Of a stretch of DNA of 64,000 nt, positions 33,701 to 43,617 are shown piece after piece. Numbering within the stretch: position 1 is the first letter of the stretch; each line of letters starts with the position of its first letter. The stretch spans positions 558,001 through 622,000 of the forward strand of contig PCDI01000010.1 in the NCBI GenBank assembly GCA_002778195.1, read 5' to 3'. This stretch comes from Raffaelea ambrosiae. Lineage: Eukaryota; Ascomycota; Sordariomycetes; Ophiostomatales; Ophiostomataceae. Both the position numbers and the translations under genes were made by a program. The notes under the pieces were generated by a model that worked only from the letters and a program-made list of their open reading frames with translations, was not told the DNA's origin and made no database searches.

Positions 33701-35675
33701 TTATACAATTAATAAATGAAAAAGTGAGATAAGCCCTTTTCTTTATTCCTCTTCAAAGTACGAGAATTTATATATATATTAATAAACTATCTTTTTATTA
33801 GGATTCTTAAAAAGAAAAGATAAAAACATGTTTTCTTTTACTACGTAAAAAACTATAATACGAAATACGGTTATATTTAATTTTGTTTCCTTTATAATGC
33901 TTAAAGTATTAATAAAGCTGAATAAGAGGTATATTATTACGAATATATTAATAATTAAGAGTATATATAACGCTTATAAAATAAATAATATTTCGTCGTA
34001 TTATCGAAGATTTAATTTAAATAACGAGGTTTTATTAAGAAAGCTTACACTATTATATTAGTAACCTTTATTAAGTTAATATTAGCTATAAAGTAATCTC
34101 TAACTTTAAATAACCACGTTATAAAGGATTTATTAAAACCCTTTAAAGTGTTTTAGCTAAGCTCAGTTTTATAAATAGTAAGTGTTTATTTCTATTTAAG
34201 TTATTATTTACATTCGCTATCGTCGTAATTTATAACGTTATTAAGCTAACTATAAAGGTTATTACACACCTTTTAGTGTGGTTCGGCGTATTTAACCGGT
34301 TTAAAAAGTTTAACACGCTTTTAAAGCTATTGATTTTATCTACTAAACGTAAACCGCTTTTGTTTAAAAGTGTTTATAAACGTTTTAAAGTTCGAAGCGA
34401 TAAAAGTGTTAATAATACGGCTTTTAACTTAAAAGCGTTAATATTCGTTTTAAGCTCGTTCGATTAATAAGTTTAAAGTAATTTTAACGCTTTCGCTCAC
34501 GCTTACTACTTTAAAGTATTAGTAAGTAATAAACTTAAATTATACGAAAGTGTTACCGAGATTAATAAAAAACTATAGTTAGTAAAGTTCTTTAAAAACT
34601 TTTTAATTAAGTTACATTCGATTAATTTTATCGAGTTTCTCGCGAAAGCTTTAAACGAACTCTTAAACGTTAGAGTAAGCGTTAAAGTTATTATAAATAA
34701 AGCTAATAATCACTTTACTAAAGATATTAACGCCGTATTATTAGTTATACTTTTATAGTATTTTATAAGCGTTAAAAGCAAACTTCTCGTCTTTAATTTT
34801 CTTTTTTATATAGTTAATACAACGTTTATAAATACCAGTTAACAAGTTTATATTTAAGCGGTTTTAAAAGCATAGTTATTTAATATAAACGTTTTAAATA
34901 ATATTATCGTAATTTATTGAAAGGATTTTAAGCTTAATTATCTCGTTATTTAAAATTTAAATAATGAATTTAACTATAATCGTATTTTTTAAAGCTTCGT
35001 TTTAAACTATTTAATTATTAACGCCGGTAAACTTAAATACTTAAGAGTAGTTATTATCGTTATTATAAATCTTAAAGATTTTAATCTATATACTAAAGTC
35101 GTTTTTAAAGAGACGAGTAAGCTAAGCGATAAAGACTAACGGCGGTAACATTACTATTACGGCGGTTAATAAAAGTAAAAAGCGTTATAAAAACATCGTA
35201 TTAATCTCGGCTTTTAAATAGTAGGTTGAGATTAAAGAGTGAAAACGAATTTCGTAAAAATCGATATTATTTAAGTCGTTATAATCGTTAAAGTGTTTAA
35301 TAAGTGTTTATAGTTCGTCGTAATAGCGGTGTTTAAAGAGTAGTTATTAATAATAAAAAAAGGTTAACTTTCTTAAACGTCTCGGTGTTTAATTATTAAC
35401 CTTTTTTAAGCTTAAAAAGATGTTATTATTAAGTATAAAAAACTTTTAACGAGTAATAAAGTAATCGTTAATAAAAGTATTTCTTATATCCTTAACGCGA
35501 GGGTTAAAATAATAAATACCTTCGTTATTCGTGTTAAAAAGGGACTTTCGTATAAACGCGTTACTTAAAGTGATTAAGCGAGGTTATAGCTTTACGTTAA
35601 GAATAGCGGCTTTAAAGTTAAGCGAAAGTAGCCGCTTAAAAACTTTTAAAGGCTCGTCGACTTCGGCCGACGAGG
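30791..35675. repeat. RIP-degraded AT-rich relic, left part
   Basis: About 4.9 kb of extremely AT-rich sequence. CA and TG dinucleotides are almost absent while TA and remaining CG are frequent, as expected when RIP converts CpA to TpA on both strands. Between about 32900 and 35640 stretches of peptide-like reading survive, interrupted mostly by TAA/TAG that could derive from CAA/CAG; one short open piece is 34276-34467. I cannot assign the ancestral protein to a transposon family. A foldback element (30982-31642) lies within it, and the 35676 LTR element is inserted at its right side; sequence of similar character continues after the element at 44003. Confidence 0.85.
30982..31642. mobile_element. 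661-bp foldback/MITE-like element with TA duplication
   Basis: The ends are inverted repeats starting CTCGTG(T/C)TAGGGCCC and flanked by TA on both sides (30980-30981, 31643-31644), the target duplication of Tc1/mariner-pogo elements. The similarity continues inward for well over 130 bp with differences almost all C/T or G/A, as RIP would leave. Each arm has a small hairpin around GCCGCCC TAAAG GGGCGGC. The centre is AT-rich with no coding frame, so the element is non-autonomous. Confidence 0.75.
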
Positions 35676-36055
35676 TGTTAGGGTAGTACTTGTAGTCAGG
35701 TAGAAGATCGCGGAAGATAGAGGTATCTCATTAACGAGGGTAGAATTTCGTAGATTACACAACTAAATCTTATCCCCTTCTTTTCCAAAGGGTGGGAGGC
35801 CCTCGCTATATCGAGGGCTCCCAAGGGGCTTTGTGCGTAGCGTCCTCAAGCCGCGTACGAAGCCCTAGCTCCGCGCCACGCTCAGGGGTCCGTGCGTGCG
35901 CCCCGTAGCGCACCTCCCTTCGGACTTATGCTGGCTGCACGGTCACGTGCCCTGTTGAGGGTGGCACGTGCTTAGGCAGGTTATCCGCACGTGCTTAGCC
36001 TGCTCGCAGGAAGCTCGCAAAGCACGCATCCGAGCAGGCTCGCGATATCCTCACA
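35676..36055 (-). repeat. 3' LTR (380 bp) of the chromovirus
   Basis: Matches 43618-43997 base for base by eye. TG...CA ends; preceded on the + strand by CGAGG. The polypurine tract adjoins its inner edge. Confidence 0.95.
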
Positions 36056-36072
36056 ATTTATCCCCCCTCTCG
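36056..36072 (-). other. Polypurine tract (plus-strand primer)
   Basis: On the element strand AGAGGGGGGATAAAT lies immediately before the 3' LTR, the place where plus-strand DNA synthesis is primed in LTR elements. It confirms the minus-strand orientation. Confidence 0.8.
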
Positions 36073-36672
36073 TGGAGCTCGTCNTCGAGCGTGCGGTTAC
36101 GCTCGTTGGCAGTAGGCTTTCAGAGCGCTCGGGGCGTTTAGCCGTATGCGCGCTCAGCGCTGGCCCTCCTTCGTAGTGTTAGTGCGGCCGCTGCAGCGTG
36201 CAGCACCTTGCGCACCTTCCTCGCGAGTCCTCGATCGCTCCTTCCGTTTGTAGAGTAAATAGGAGGCTGGGCGTTGCCAGGCAGACGAAAGGAAAGCACA
36301 ATCAGAGTTTTCCCGTCGCCCCTCCTGCGCTCCTCTCTCTCTCCTTTCTTCCTTTCTTCAACCTCACCACGTCTCATCAGAGACCCGACGTCGCTGCGCC
36401 AGATCACCGCCCAGCACAATCTTTACTTCCCGTCTCTGGCTCGCTCCTCGCGCGGCTCGCCGTCGGACAACAGTCTCGCAGCTTCCTTTTTTTTTTCCCT
36501 CAGATTGCGCTCCAGCTTCGGGTCATCGGCGCCCCGCGTTCCTCAGTTTTCTTTCTTTGATTCGCGTGCAGACTCCGGGTCACCAGCGTCCCGCCTTGTG
36601 CAGCTCCTTTCCCCAAGTAAGTGCCTCGCTGTCGGGTCGCTGGCTCCTCGCTGACTGTCTTAGGTCCAACCT

Positions 36673-38207
36673 ATGGCAGGTTCCCAGCATGACGACGGTC
36701 CTCCGTCGACCCCCGTTCGTCGCGCCAGCTCCACGCAGCAAACGCCTGGCGGTTAATCTTCTGGCTCTTCGAGCCGCGCTCGCCCCGGTCAGATTGTGCC
36801 TGTGCTCCTTGGTTCTCCCGTGAACAATTCCCCCTCTCATGGGAATTCTCTCCACGGTGGCGCGTCCCATGCGGGCAGCGTTAGTGGACGCAGCCAGCGT
36901 GTTAGTTCTTGGCAAGCCGACGTCGCTGCTCGGTCGGAACGCGGAGTAGCGGGCCCCAGCACGCCCACCCGTCGTCCCTCGGGCGCCTCGCGCGGTCGTT
37001 CGTCCACGCCTGCTCCCCTGGTGAGTCCCGCCCGCGGGGCTCCTCGCACCAGGAACACATTGTCCCGTGGTCGCGGTGCCTCTTCGACCCGCGGCCGCAG
37101 CGCCAGCAACTCGCGGGTGGTGTCATATCCGCCTCCCAGCCCTGCTCTGGTCTCGCCTGCGGGTCCCTCTCGTCGCGTTGTCGAGGTCGAGGATGACGAC
37201 GATAACAACGACGACGACAACGACAATGACAATGATAATGACAATGACGACGACGATGACGATGACGATGACCCCCAGGACCCCGCCTACGTCCCGCCTG
37301 CCGCCGACGAGGACGACGACGCCTTGGGTCGGGCCGCCGTCGCCCCTGCTGCGCCCCTCGCCCCTGCGTCTGCGCCTGCCAGCGGCGCTCGGCTGGTGGA
37401 CCTGGGTCTCGATGACCTAGAAATCCATCATCCCGCTTGCTATCGCTGCGTACGGCGCGCATTCGCCGCTTGGTCGCTCCGTCTGGAGCTGGATCTGGAG
37501 TGCGAGCGCAGGGTCGGGGCGTGCACTAGGTGCACGAAGATGTATAAGACTTGCATGAGTGTATGTGGTCGGGCTCCCTTCGCCCCGCCGTCGGCGCGCT
37601 GCTAACTCTCTGGTGCAGGTTCCTGGGCTGATCCGTGGCAATGTGGACCGTACGATCAGGTTCCTGCGCGCCCTCGACACGCTCCTTGCGCCCTCCCGGG
37701 CCCACCTGCTCGACGACGCTGAGCCTGAGGCTCTCCCGCGTGCGCTGGCCGGCGCGGCCACATACTTCGTGGCTCGCGTGCTCCTCCTGTTCACCCGGCA
37801 CCTGTCGCGCTTCGGGCTGTCCCAGGAGACTGCCGTACACGACCCCGTAAGCTCCGCACTCGCTCCGCCGTCGGGTCGTCTTCGGGCCTTGTTGACCCCT
37901 GTCTAGAAGTGGGCCGACTACGCCGCGCAGGTGGCCCGCGCCCGTGTCTCGCAGGTCGCCACGGTCGCCCATACCGGTGTCGGGCACATGTCGGTACGTA
38001 CTCTCCCCGCGCTGTCTCTTCTTACGACGGCGCCCCGCTGACGCCTCGCGCTAGGTTTTGTCTCTGGCCGCCGGGGATCAACAGCATGACCATTGGCAGG
38101 CTGCGCGCCTCCAGCTCTTGGAGCGGCTTCGGGCCGCCTTCGTGGCTGCGCGCTGGGCTGCGGGCGCCATCGACGCCCAGATGGACCTCCTGGATCCCGG
38201 TGTCTAA
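36673..38207 (+). pseudogene. Opposite-strand spliced gene inside the chromovirus; one nonsense codon
   Basis: Lies between pol and the 3' LTR but on the other strand. Four exons, 36673-37560, 37619-37846, 37907-37993 and 38055-38207, join in phase 0 through introns of 58-61 nt with GTATGT/GTAAGC/GTACGT donors, branch-like CTAAC/TTGAC and AG acceptors; a further 47-nt intron (36617-36663) sits just before the ATG. The 451-codon frame has a single TAA at codon 28 (36754-36756). The protein is Ser/Arg/Pro-rich, has a long Asp/Asn tract (about 171-200), then Cys residues at 256, 259, 277, 284, 287 and 294: C-x2-C-x17-C-x6-C-x2-C-x6-C, recalling a stretched Zn2Cys6 cluster, and a helical C-terminal part ending LDPGV. 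No known family is recognised. It may be functional if translation starts after the stop. Convergent with pol, 211 bp apart. Confidence 0.7.
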
Positions 38208-38418
38208 GCGCCAGGCTGTCTTCCTTGTCCGCGCGCCCCTGTCGTGCCGCCTTCGGGCCCTGGTCGTTGTGGAGTGTTTTCCTTTGTCTGTTGTTTTCGT
38301 GCGCCCCTCGGGCCGCCCTCGTGCCGCTTTGGCGCGTTTGGGTCTTCATGTTTCCATAGCTTGCAGCTAATGGGCCGCCGCAGTTCCGCCTGCGAGCCGC
38401 CCCGCCCCTGGGGATAAT

Positions 38419-41400
38419 TTACTTTGTTTTCCGCCCTTTCTTTGCTGCCTTCTGGGCCCAGAACCTTGCGATCAGTTCTTGCGCGTGCTCCATGTCGTCC
38501 TCTGGCACCCATTGGTCATACTCTGCGGGCCACCCCGTCCATCGAACGAGGAAGGAACGCTCCCCGTTCCTCACTCGGGTATCCCGCACCTCTTCCACTT
38601 CCCATTCGTCTGGCTCTTCTTCCAACGGTGGGGTTTGGAACGTCGGCTGCGTCCCGCGGTTTCCCTTCCAGGGCTCTAACAGGGTTACTGGGAACACGTT
38701 GTGGAGTCGGCTGTATTGGTCGGGGAGTGCTATGCGGTATGCTTGCGATCCGACCCTGGCTAGGACTGCAAACGGACCAACGAAGCGGGGACCTATCTTT
38801 TTGTGAGGCACTTTCAACCTGAGGTTTCGTGTTGATAGCCACACCAGGTCTCCCACGTGGTACTCTTGAGGTTGATGGCGGCGATTGTAATACTTCGCTT
38901 GAGCTTCTTGTGCTTTCTCCCAGTGTTCTGCTGCAGAGGCCCGCACTCTGTTCAGCTTCTCCAATCTCGCTGCGACTGCGGGCACCCCCCCTTCAATAGG
39001 GTCGTCCTCGATCCGCATGTGCATCTCTGGGTGATATCCTATGAGGAGATGAAATGGCGTATCGCCAGTTGTGGCGTTGACCGCGTTATTACATGCGTAC
39101 TCCGCCGTTGGTAAGAGCTTAGCCCAGTTCGTTTGAGACTCGCTCGTAAATGCGCGCAAGTAGTGCTCCAACGTCTGATTCATTCTCTCGGTCTGGCCAT
39201 CGGTCTGCGGGTGAAACGCCGTAGAGAGGCGTCTCTTAATTGAGAGCTTTGCGCAGAGCGTTGTCCAATACGCACTGGTAAAGACGCTCCCTCGGTCCGA
39301 GACAATACCGCATGGTGCACCGAATCTTGTCTCGATTTCTNTGTGCAAGACCTCTGCTAACTGGTCCGACGTTATCGTCGTCTCCACGGGGAGGAACCTC
39401 ACCATCTTCGTGAGCCTGTTTACGATTACTAAGATCGCATTCACGTCTTGCCCCTTGTGGTAGATTTCTGGCAGTCCCGTTACGAAATCCATGGAGATTT
39501 CTTTCCACGGTCCTCGTGGAATAGGGAGTGCTTGTAGCTGGCCGTACGGCTTATGCCGCGGTACTGCTCCTCGCGCACACGTTGAGCAGCTGTTAACGTA
39601 CTCGTGGATATACGCATCCATGTGCTCCCAAAAGAATTTTCTTTTTACCAGCTCCTTTGTACGGGTCCTTCCAAAGTGTCCCGCCAACGGGCTGTCGTGG
39701 TATGCTTGGAGAATCTCCCTTTTCACCACTTCTTCCTCTGGGACATAAATACGATTCTTAAACCGCAGTAGTCCCTCCGACCCCACGCTCCAGTGTCTGG
39801 GGGTGGTCGCAGTCGTCCCGATCTGGGCTTTTAACTGCTGGGTCTTCTCGTCACTTGCCTGCAGGGCTTGGAGCAACTCCACCAGTGACGTGTTCACATC
39901 CAATGCTAACGGATTCTCCTTTCCTAACACAGCTTGGCACAACCCCGAAGGGACCAGCTGTTCAGGGTAAGGATAGGACCGCCGTCGTGGCCCTGACGGT
40001 AGCCCGCTCCGGGGTTGCTGCCGGAGGGCATTTGGATGGTGAGCTTGAATCCATTGGATCCAAACGGGGGGGTCCCCGTGCTCTCTACTCGCTTGGGGTG
40101 TCATCCCTGCGTAGCCAACATAGGCCGCATCAAGCGATGGCTCCTTTTGAGCCGCAACCGCTTCAATCCTGGCGCGACCAGAATAAGCATGCGGGACTAA
40201 CACTTGTCCCGCGGACACCAGCCGCGATTCGAGGTCGGGGAGCAACTTCAGCTCCTCCTCCTCATCCGGTTTTTCCTGGTAGTCCGGTCTTCGAGAGGGG
40301 CCATCGGCGGGATTGGTTTTTCCAGCCCGATGTTTGATCTCAAAATCAAAAGGGGTGAGATACATACACCACCTAGCCTGCCTCCCGTTCAACTTTTCCT
40401 GATGCATAAATGCACGCAGGTTGGCATGGTCCGACAAGACCTCGATCCTATGTCGGCTACCCTCTAAGTACTGACGCCAGTGCTTGAAGGAATCCACGAT
40501 TGCTATCATCTCCTGATCAGGAGTGCCATACCGCAGCTCTGGCCCGTTCCATTTTCGGGACCAGAATGCGATAGGGTGCCAGCGACCCTCGTCGTCCGGC
40601 TGGGATAAAATCCCCGCCCCTGCGAATTTTGACGCATCGGTCTCAAGGCGCAGGCGGCGCGCTGGGTCGAAGTGCCTCAGCAAGGGGGCGCGAGTAAATT
40701 CTTCTCGCAGTTGGCAAAATGCTTGCGTCGCCCTCTCGTCGAGGCGCACTCGCCCGGGCTTCTTCCCGTTTTTCATCCCCTTCAAAAGTTCATTCAACGG
40801 GGTTGTGATTTTGGAGTACCCCTGAATGAAACGTCGGTAGAAGTTGCAAAATCCCAAGAACACTTGAATCTCTCGATACGTCTCGGGCAACTTCCACGTG
40901 GCGATGGCCTCTACCCGAGACGGGTCCATCTGCACCCCGGTGCCGGAGAGGATGAATCCCAGAAACTCGACTTGGTCTCGGTAGAATTCGCACTTGGCCA
41001 GGTTTACAAACAACTGTGCTTTTTGTAGCCTTTCGAGTACGTCCCGCACGTGCTCGGTGTGCTCGTCCCGGCTCTTAGAAAACACTAACACGTCGTCCAT
41101 GTACGCAATACACGTCACGTCGACTAGCCCGCGGAGAGCCGTATGCACGTAGTGTTGGAACGTAGCCGGCGCATTTGTGAGGCCGAATGGTAAGACCACA
41201 TATTCGTAGTGTCCATACCGCGTGCGGAACGCCGTCTTCCACTCGTCTCCTTCTTTGATTCGGATTCGATGGTAAGCGTCCTTGATATCGAGCTTGGTAA
41301 AGTACTTGGCGCCCGAAATCCGGTCTAAGATCTCCGAGATCAACGGAAGGGCGTAGCGGTTTTTGACCGTAACCTTATTAAGGCCTCGGTAGTCGACGCA

Positions 41401-42258
41401 GAGCCGTAGGGAGCCGTCCTTTTTGGGCACGAAGAGGATGGGTGCTCCGGCTGGGCTTTTGCTTGGTCGAATTCGCCCGTTTTGCAGATTCTCTTCGAGA
41501 TACTTTCGCAGCTCCTCCAACTCTCGTTCGGACAGAGGATAGATCGTCCCGTGAGGGGGCTGCGCTCCGTCAACCAAATCAATTGCGTGATCCGTTTCTC
41601 GAGCGGGCGGTAGCATGGCCGCGCTCGTCCCGCTGAATACGGGAGTGAAGTCGGTGAACTCCGTTGGCACACCACCGTAGGGCCGGCGCTTTGAGGTTGC
41701 CTCGTCTCCGAGAGGGTATTGCTCAGGCTTGATCTGCTCGAAACGATCAGGGAGTGTGAGAACTGCGTACACGACTGCGGCATTCCTAGTCTTCTTGGCG
41801 AACTTGCGGGGTGCATTAATCGTGAGCTCATCAGAGCGGTGACCAAAACACCACTGGCTGCCCCCAATCGTGTCGATAGCCAAATCCTCTAAGGTCGTCA
41901 CTCCCAAAAGGATGGGGCTCTTGCCCGCCGCCTCCATTCGCGGGATACCCACGCAGAGCCGCATAAACTCTTTAGTCCGGCCCCGGCAGTCGGTAAGCCT
42001 CAACGGCACCTCCCACAACGTCGTCGGCGTAGCGGTCGAGCCGTCCGCCATCTCTAACCGCGGGGCTCGGCTTTTCTTCTTCCGGAGTCCGACTCGCGCG
42101 GCAAACTCTAGTGAGACGATGTCGACCTCTGCTCCCGTATCGAGGTCAACGGTAGTCTGGTGTTCTCGGTCGGTTCTCACCACGGTTGGGCTATGTAGTC
42201 GTACGCCGATCTTTGCTTCGACGAGCGCCTCCTCCTTCGGCTGGATAGGGGCGCTCAC
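38419..42258 (-). CDS. pol: Chromovirus Pol polyprotein (PR-RT-RNaseH-IN-chromodomain)
   Basis: An open 1279-codon frame with one undetermined codon (39341). The first triplet is GTG and overlaps the gag stop, so Pol is expected from -1 frameshifting. In order: aspartic protease with DTGAEVD at 40-46; reverse transcriptase with LPFGLTNAPATFQ and YMDD at 386-389; RNase H with RLETDASKFAGAG and DQEMIAIV; integrase with the H-H-C-C finger (SPLAGHFGRTRTKEL...SCSTC), DDE acids in SMDFVTGLP, IVSDRGSVF and TERMNQTLEHYL; and a C-terminal chromodomain EWEVEEVRDTRVRNG...FLVRWTGWP, which in chromoviruses directs insertion to heterochromatin. It is intact apart from the undetermined base. Confidence 0.95.
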   Translation of the reverse strand: MSAPIQPKEEALVEAKIGVRLHSPTVVRTDREHQTTVDLDTGAEVDIVSLEFAARVGLRKKKSRAPRLEMADGSTATPTTLWEVPLRLTDCRGRTKEFMRLCVGIPRMEAAGKSPILLGVTTLEDLAIDTIGGSQWCFGHRSDELTINAPRKFAKKTRNAAVVYAVLTLPDRFEQIKPEQYPLGDEATSKRRPYGGVPTEFTDFTPVFSGTSAAMLPPARETDHAIDLVDGAQPPHGTIYPLSERELEELRKYLEENLQNGRIRPSKSPAGAPILFVPKKDGSLRLCVDYRGLNKVTVKNRYALPLISEILDRISGAKYFTKLDIKDAYHRIRIKEGDEWKTAFRTRYGHYEYVVLPFGLTNAPATFQHYVHTALRGLVDVTCIAYMDDVLVFSKSRDEHTEHVRDVLERLQKAQLFVNLAKCEFYRDQVEFLGFILSGTGVQMDPSRVEAIATWKLPETYREIQVFLGFCNFYRRFIQGYSKITTPLNELLKGMKNGKKPGRVRLDERATQAFCQLREEFTRAPLLRHFDPARRLRLETDASKFAGAGILSQPDDEGRWHPIAFWSRKWNGPELRYGTPDQEMIAIVDSFKHWRQYLEGSRHRIEVLSDHANLRAFMHQEKLNGRQARWCMYLTPFDFEIKHRAGKTNPADGPSRRPDYQEKPDEEEELKLLPDLESRLVSAGQVLVPHAYSGRARIEAVAAQKEPSLDAAYVGYAGMTPQASREHGDPPVWIQWIQAHHPNALRQQPRSGLPSGPRRRSYPYPEQLVPSGLCQAVLGKENPLALDVNTSLVELLQALQASDEKTQQLKAQIGTTATTPRHWSVGSEGLLRFKNRIYVPEEEVVKREILQAYHDSPLAGHFGRTRTKELVKRKFFWEHMDAYIHEYVNSCSTCARGAVPRHKPYGQLQALPIPRGPWKEISMDFVTGLPEIYHKGQDVNAILVIVNRLTKMVRFLPVETTITSDQLAEVLHXEIETRFGAPCGIVSDRGSVFTSAYWTTLCAKLSIKRRLSTAFHPQTDGQTERMNQTLEHYLRAFTSESQTNWAKLLPTAEYACNNAVNATTGDTPFHLLIGYHPEMHMRIEDDPIEGGVPAVAARLEKLNRVRASAAEHWEKAQEAQAKYYNRRHQPQEYHVGDLVWLSTRNLRLKVPHKKIGPRFVGPFAVLARVGSQAYRIALPDQYSRLHNVFPVTLLEPWKGNRGTQPTFQTPPLEEEPDEWEVEEVRDTRVRNGERSFLVRWTGWPAEYDQWVPEDDMEHAQELIARFWAQKAAKKGRKTK

Positions 42259-42267
42259 GCGTTTTTT
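42223..42267 (-). promoter_or_regulatory. Programmed -1 frameshift signal at gag/pol
   Basis: On the element strand the last gag codons are ACA AAA AAC GCG TGA. A-AAA-AAC (42267-42261) is a canonical X-XXY-YYZ slippery heptamer in the gag frame, and slipping one base back enters the pol frame. Four bases downstream GAGCGCC (42256-42250) can pair perfectly with GGCGCTC (42229-42223) across a 20-nt loop, a possible stimulatory stem. Function is inferred. Confidence 0.75.
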
Positions 42268-43574
42268 GTTTTCTTCTTCGGCTCGGCGTCGTGCTCCGAT
42301 ACACCCTTAACCCCTTGAACCTTCGTGGGGTTGGTCTTCGGCTTCGTACACTCTGGTGCGATATGCCCTTTTTCTCCGCAGTTGTAACATGTAATGCCCG
42401 ACCTCTTATTCGTTTTCTCTCTAGGCTTCTCCCCCCTTTTCTCCTTCGAGCCGCCCTTAAAGCGCGGGTTACTCGCCCCTCCAGGAGTGCTTTGCTGTCT
42501 CCTTTTTGAGTCACTTCGCGGCTTCTCGTCCCTCGACTTTCTCTTCTTCGCGTACTGCTTCCAGTAGTTCTCCGCACGGGTGATGAGAGTACTGAAATCG
42601 GTGGATTGATAGTCGAGGCCAGCGGCTAGCGATTGCCGTAGGTTTTCTTGTAGTCCGAGGTAAAAGGTCTCTTTTCGATAGTGTTCAGGGAGGGCTTTCA
42701 TTTTCGACTCGAGGGATCGAAGGTAGGAGAGAAATTCGGCTGGGCTCTGGTTCTCGTTTTGAGCCGCCTTTCGGTATTGCTGGTGAGCAATTAACGACGG
42801 GTCCCCACTCTCGGGAGAGAGCGTTGCCGTCCATTCCTTAAAGCAGGTCCAAGACCTCTTCGCTCGTTGGATTTCCTCCTCCGAGCCCAGGTTGGCCAGG
42901 TATTGCTCCCATTGGTTTCGAAGGGTGGTGTCGAGCCGGGATGAGGCTGCTAGTACGCGCTTCCTNNGGTCGCGGAAACGCCGCGGAGCGGCTTCGAAGA
43001 CGTCCTCCACCGCCCTTACCCACGTATCCCGTTGCATAAAGGTGAACTTGCTCGTAAACTTGTCGGGGAACGGGATCTTCACGTCGACTCCGTCGTCGTA
43101 GTTGTCGTCGTCGTGGTCCTCGCTCTCGCCAGCCCTCGAACCAGGCGCTGACAGGTGGATCCCACTGCGAGGAGTCGGCTCGCGGTAGTCCTCAGTGCTC
43201 GCGCGCGTTTCGTCATGCGCGCCCGCTAGCCCCGGAACATTCTCCGCTACCAGTGTTCGAGCCGCCCGAAGTTGTAAGGTCTGTTACTTAGTCCGTAAAA
43301 GCTCGGCTTCGATGTCACGGATCTGCTTGGCGAGTATCAGCCGCTCCTTCGCTTGTTCGAGCTCGCGGCGGGCTCGAGCCGCGACGAGTTCGTCGTCTTC
43401 GATGGCCCCTTGAGCCGGCGTGTCCGCGAGCAGCGTTCCGCTGTCGGGTTGACCGCTCGCTTCGGCCGCTCCTCCTTCGATGCTGGGGAGTGCGGTCGTC
43501 ATCAGCAGGGGGTCTTCACTGGCGGCCGTTGCCGCCGTCTGCCCTCGTTCTTGCTGTCTCGTGCTCGGTGCCAT
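42255..43574 (-). pseudogene. gag: Chromovirus Gag with one in-frame nonsense codon
   Basis: ATG at 43574 lies only 43 nt after the 5' LTR. The frame reads 96 codons with a coiled-coil-like end (ELEQAKERLILAKQIRDIEA), meets TAA at 43286-43284, then stays open in the same frame to the stop at 42257-42255. The rest has capsid-like helices (FTFMQRDTWVRAVEDVFEA), a basic segment and a CCHC zinc knuckle CYNCGEKGHIAPEC. Two undetermined bases (42966-42967) are present. The TAA could be a CAA-to-TAA change. As it stands full-length Gag needs readthrough or help in trans. Confidence 0.88.
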
Positions 43575-43605
43575 CTTCCTTAATCCTCTAGGTGACCTTG
43601 GGTGG

Positions 43606-43614
43606 AAGATTTAG
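43606..43614 (-). other. Putative self-primer binding site
   Basis: Directly downstream of the 5' LTR there is no TGG expected of a tRNA-primed site. The element-strand CTAAATCTT here is complementary to AAGATTTAG within the LTR (43713-43705), which lies about 40 nt after a TATA-like GATATAG. This is the layout of self-priming Tf1/sushi chromoviruses. Nine matching bases only. Confidence 0.45.
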
Positions 43615-43617
43615 AAA

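Noticed and set aside
32700..35640. Peptide-like remnants that might be a transposase or Starship captain
   Set aside because: Too many RIP stops and substitutions; no conserved motif of a DDE transposase or tyrosine recombinase could be seen, so no family is claimed.
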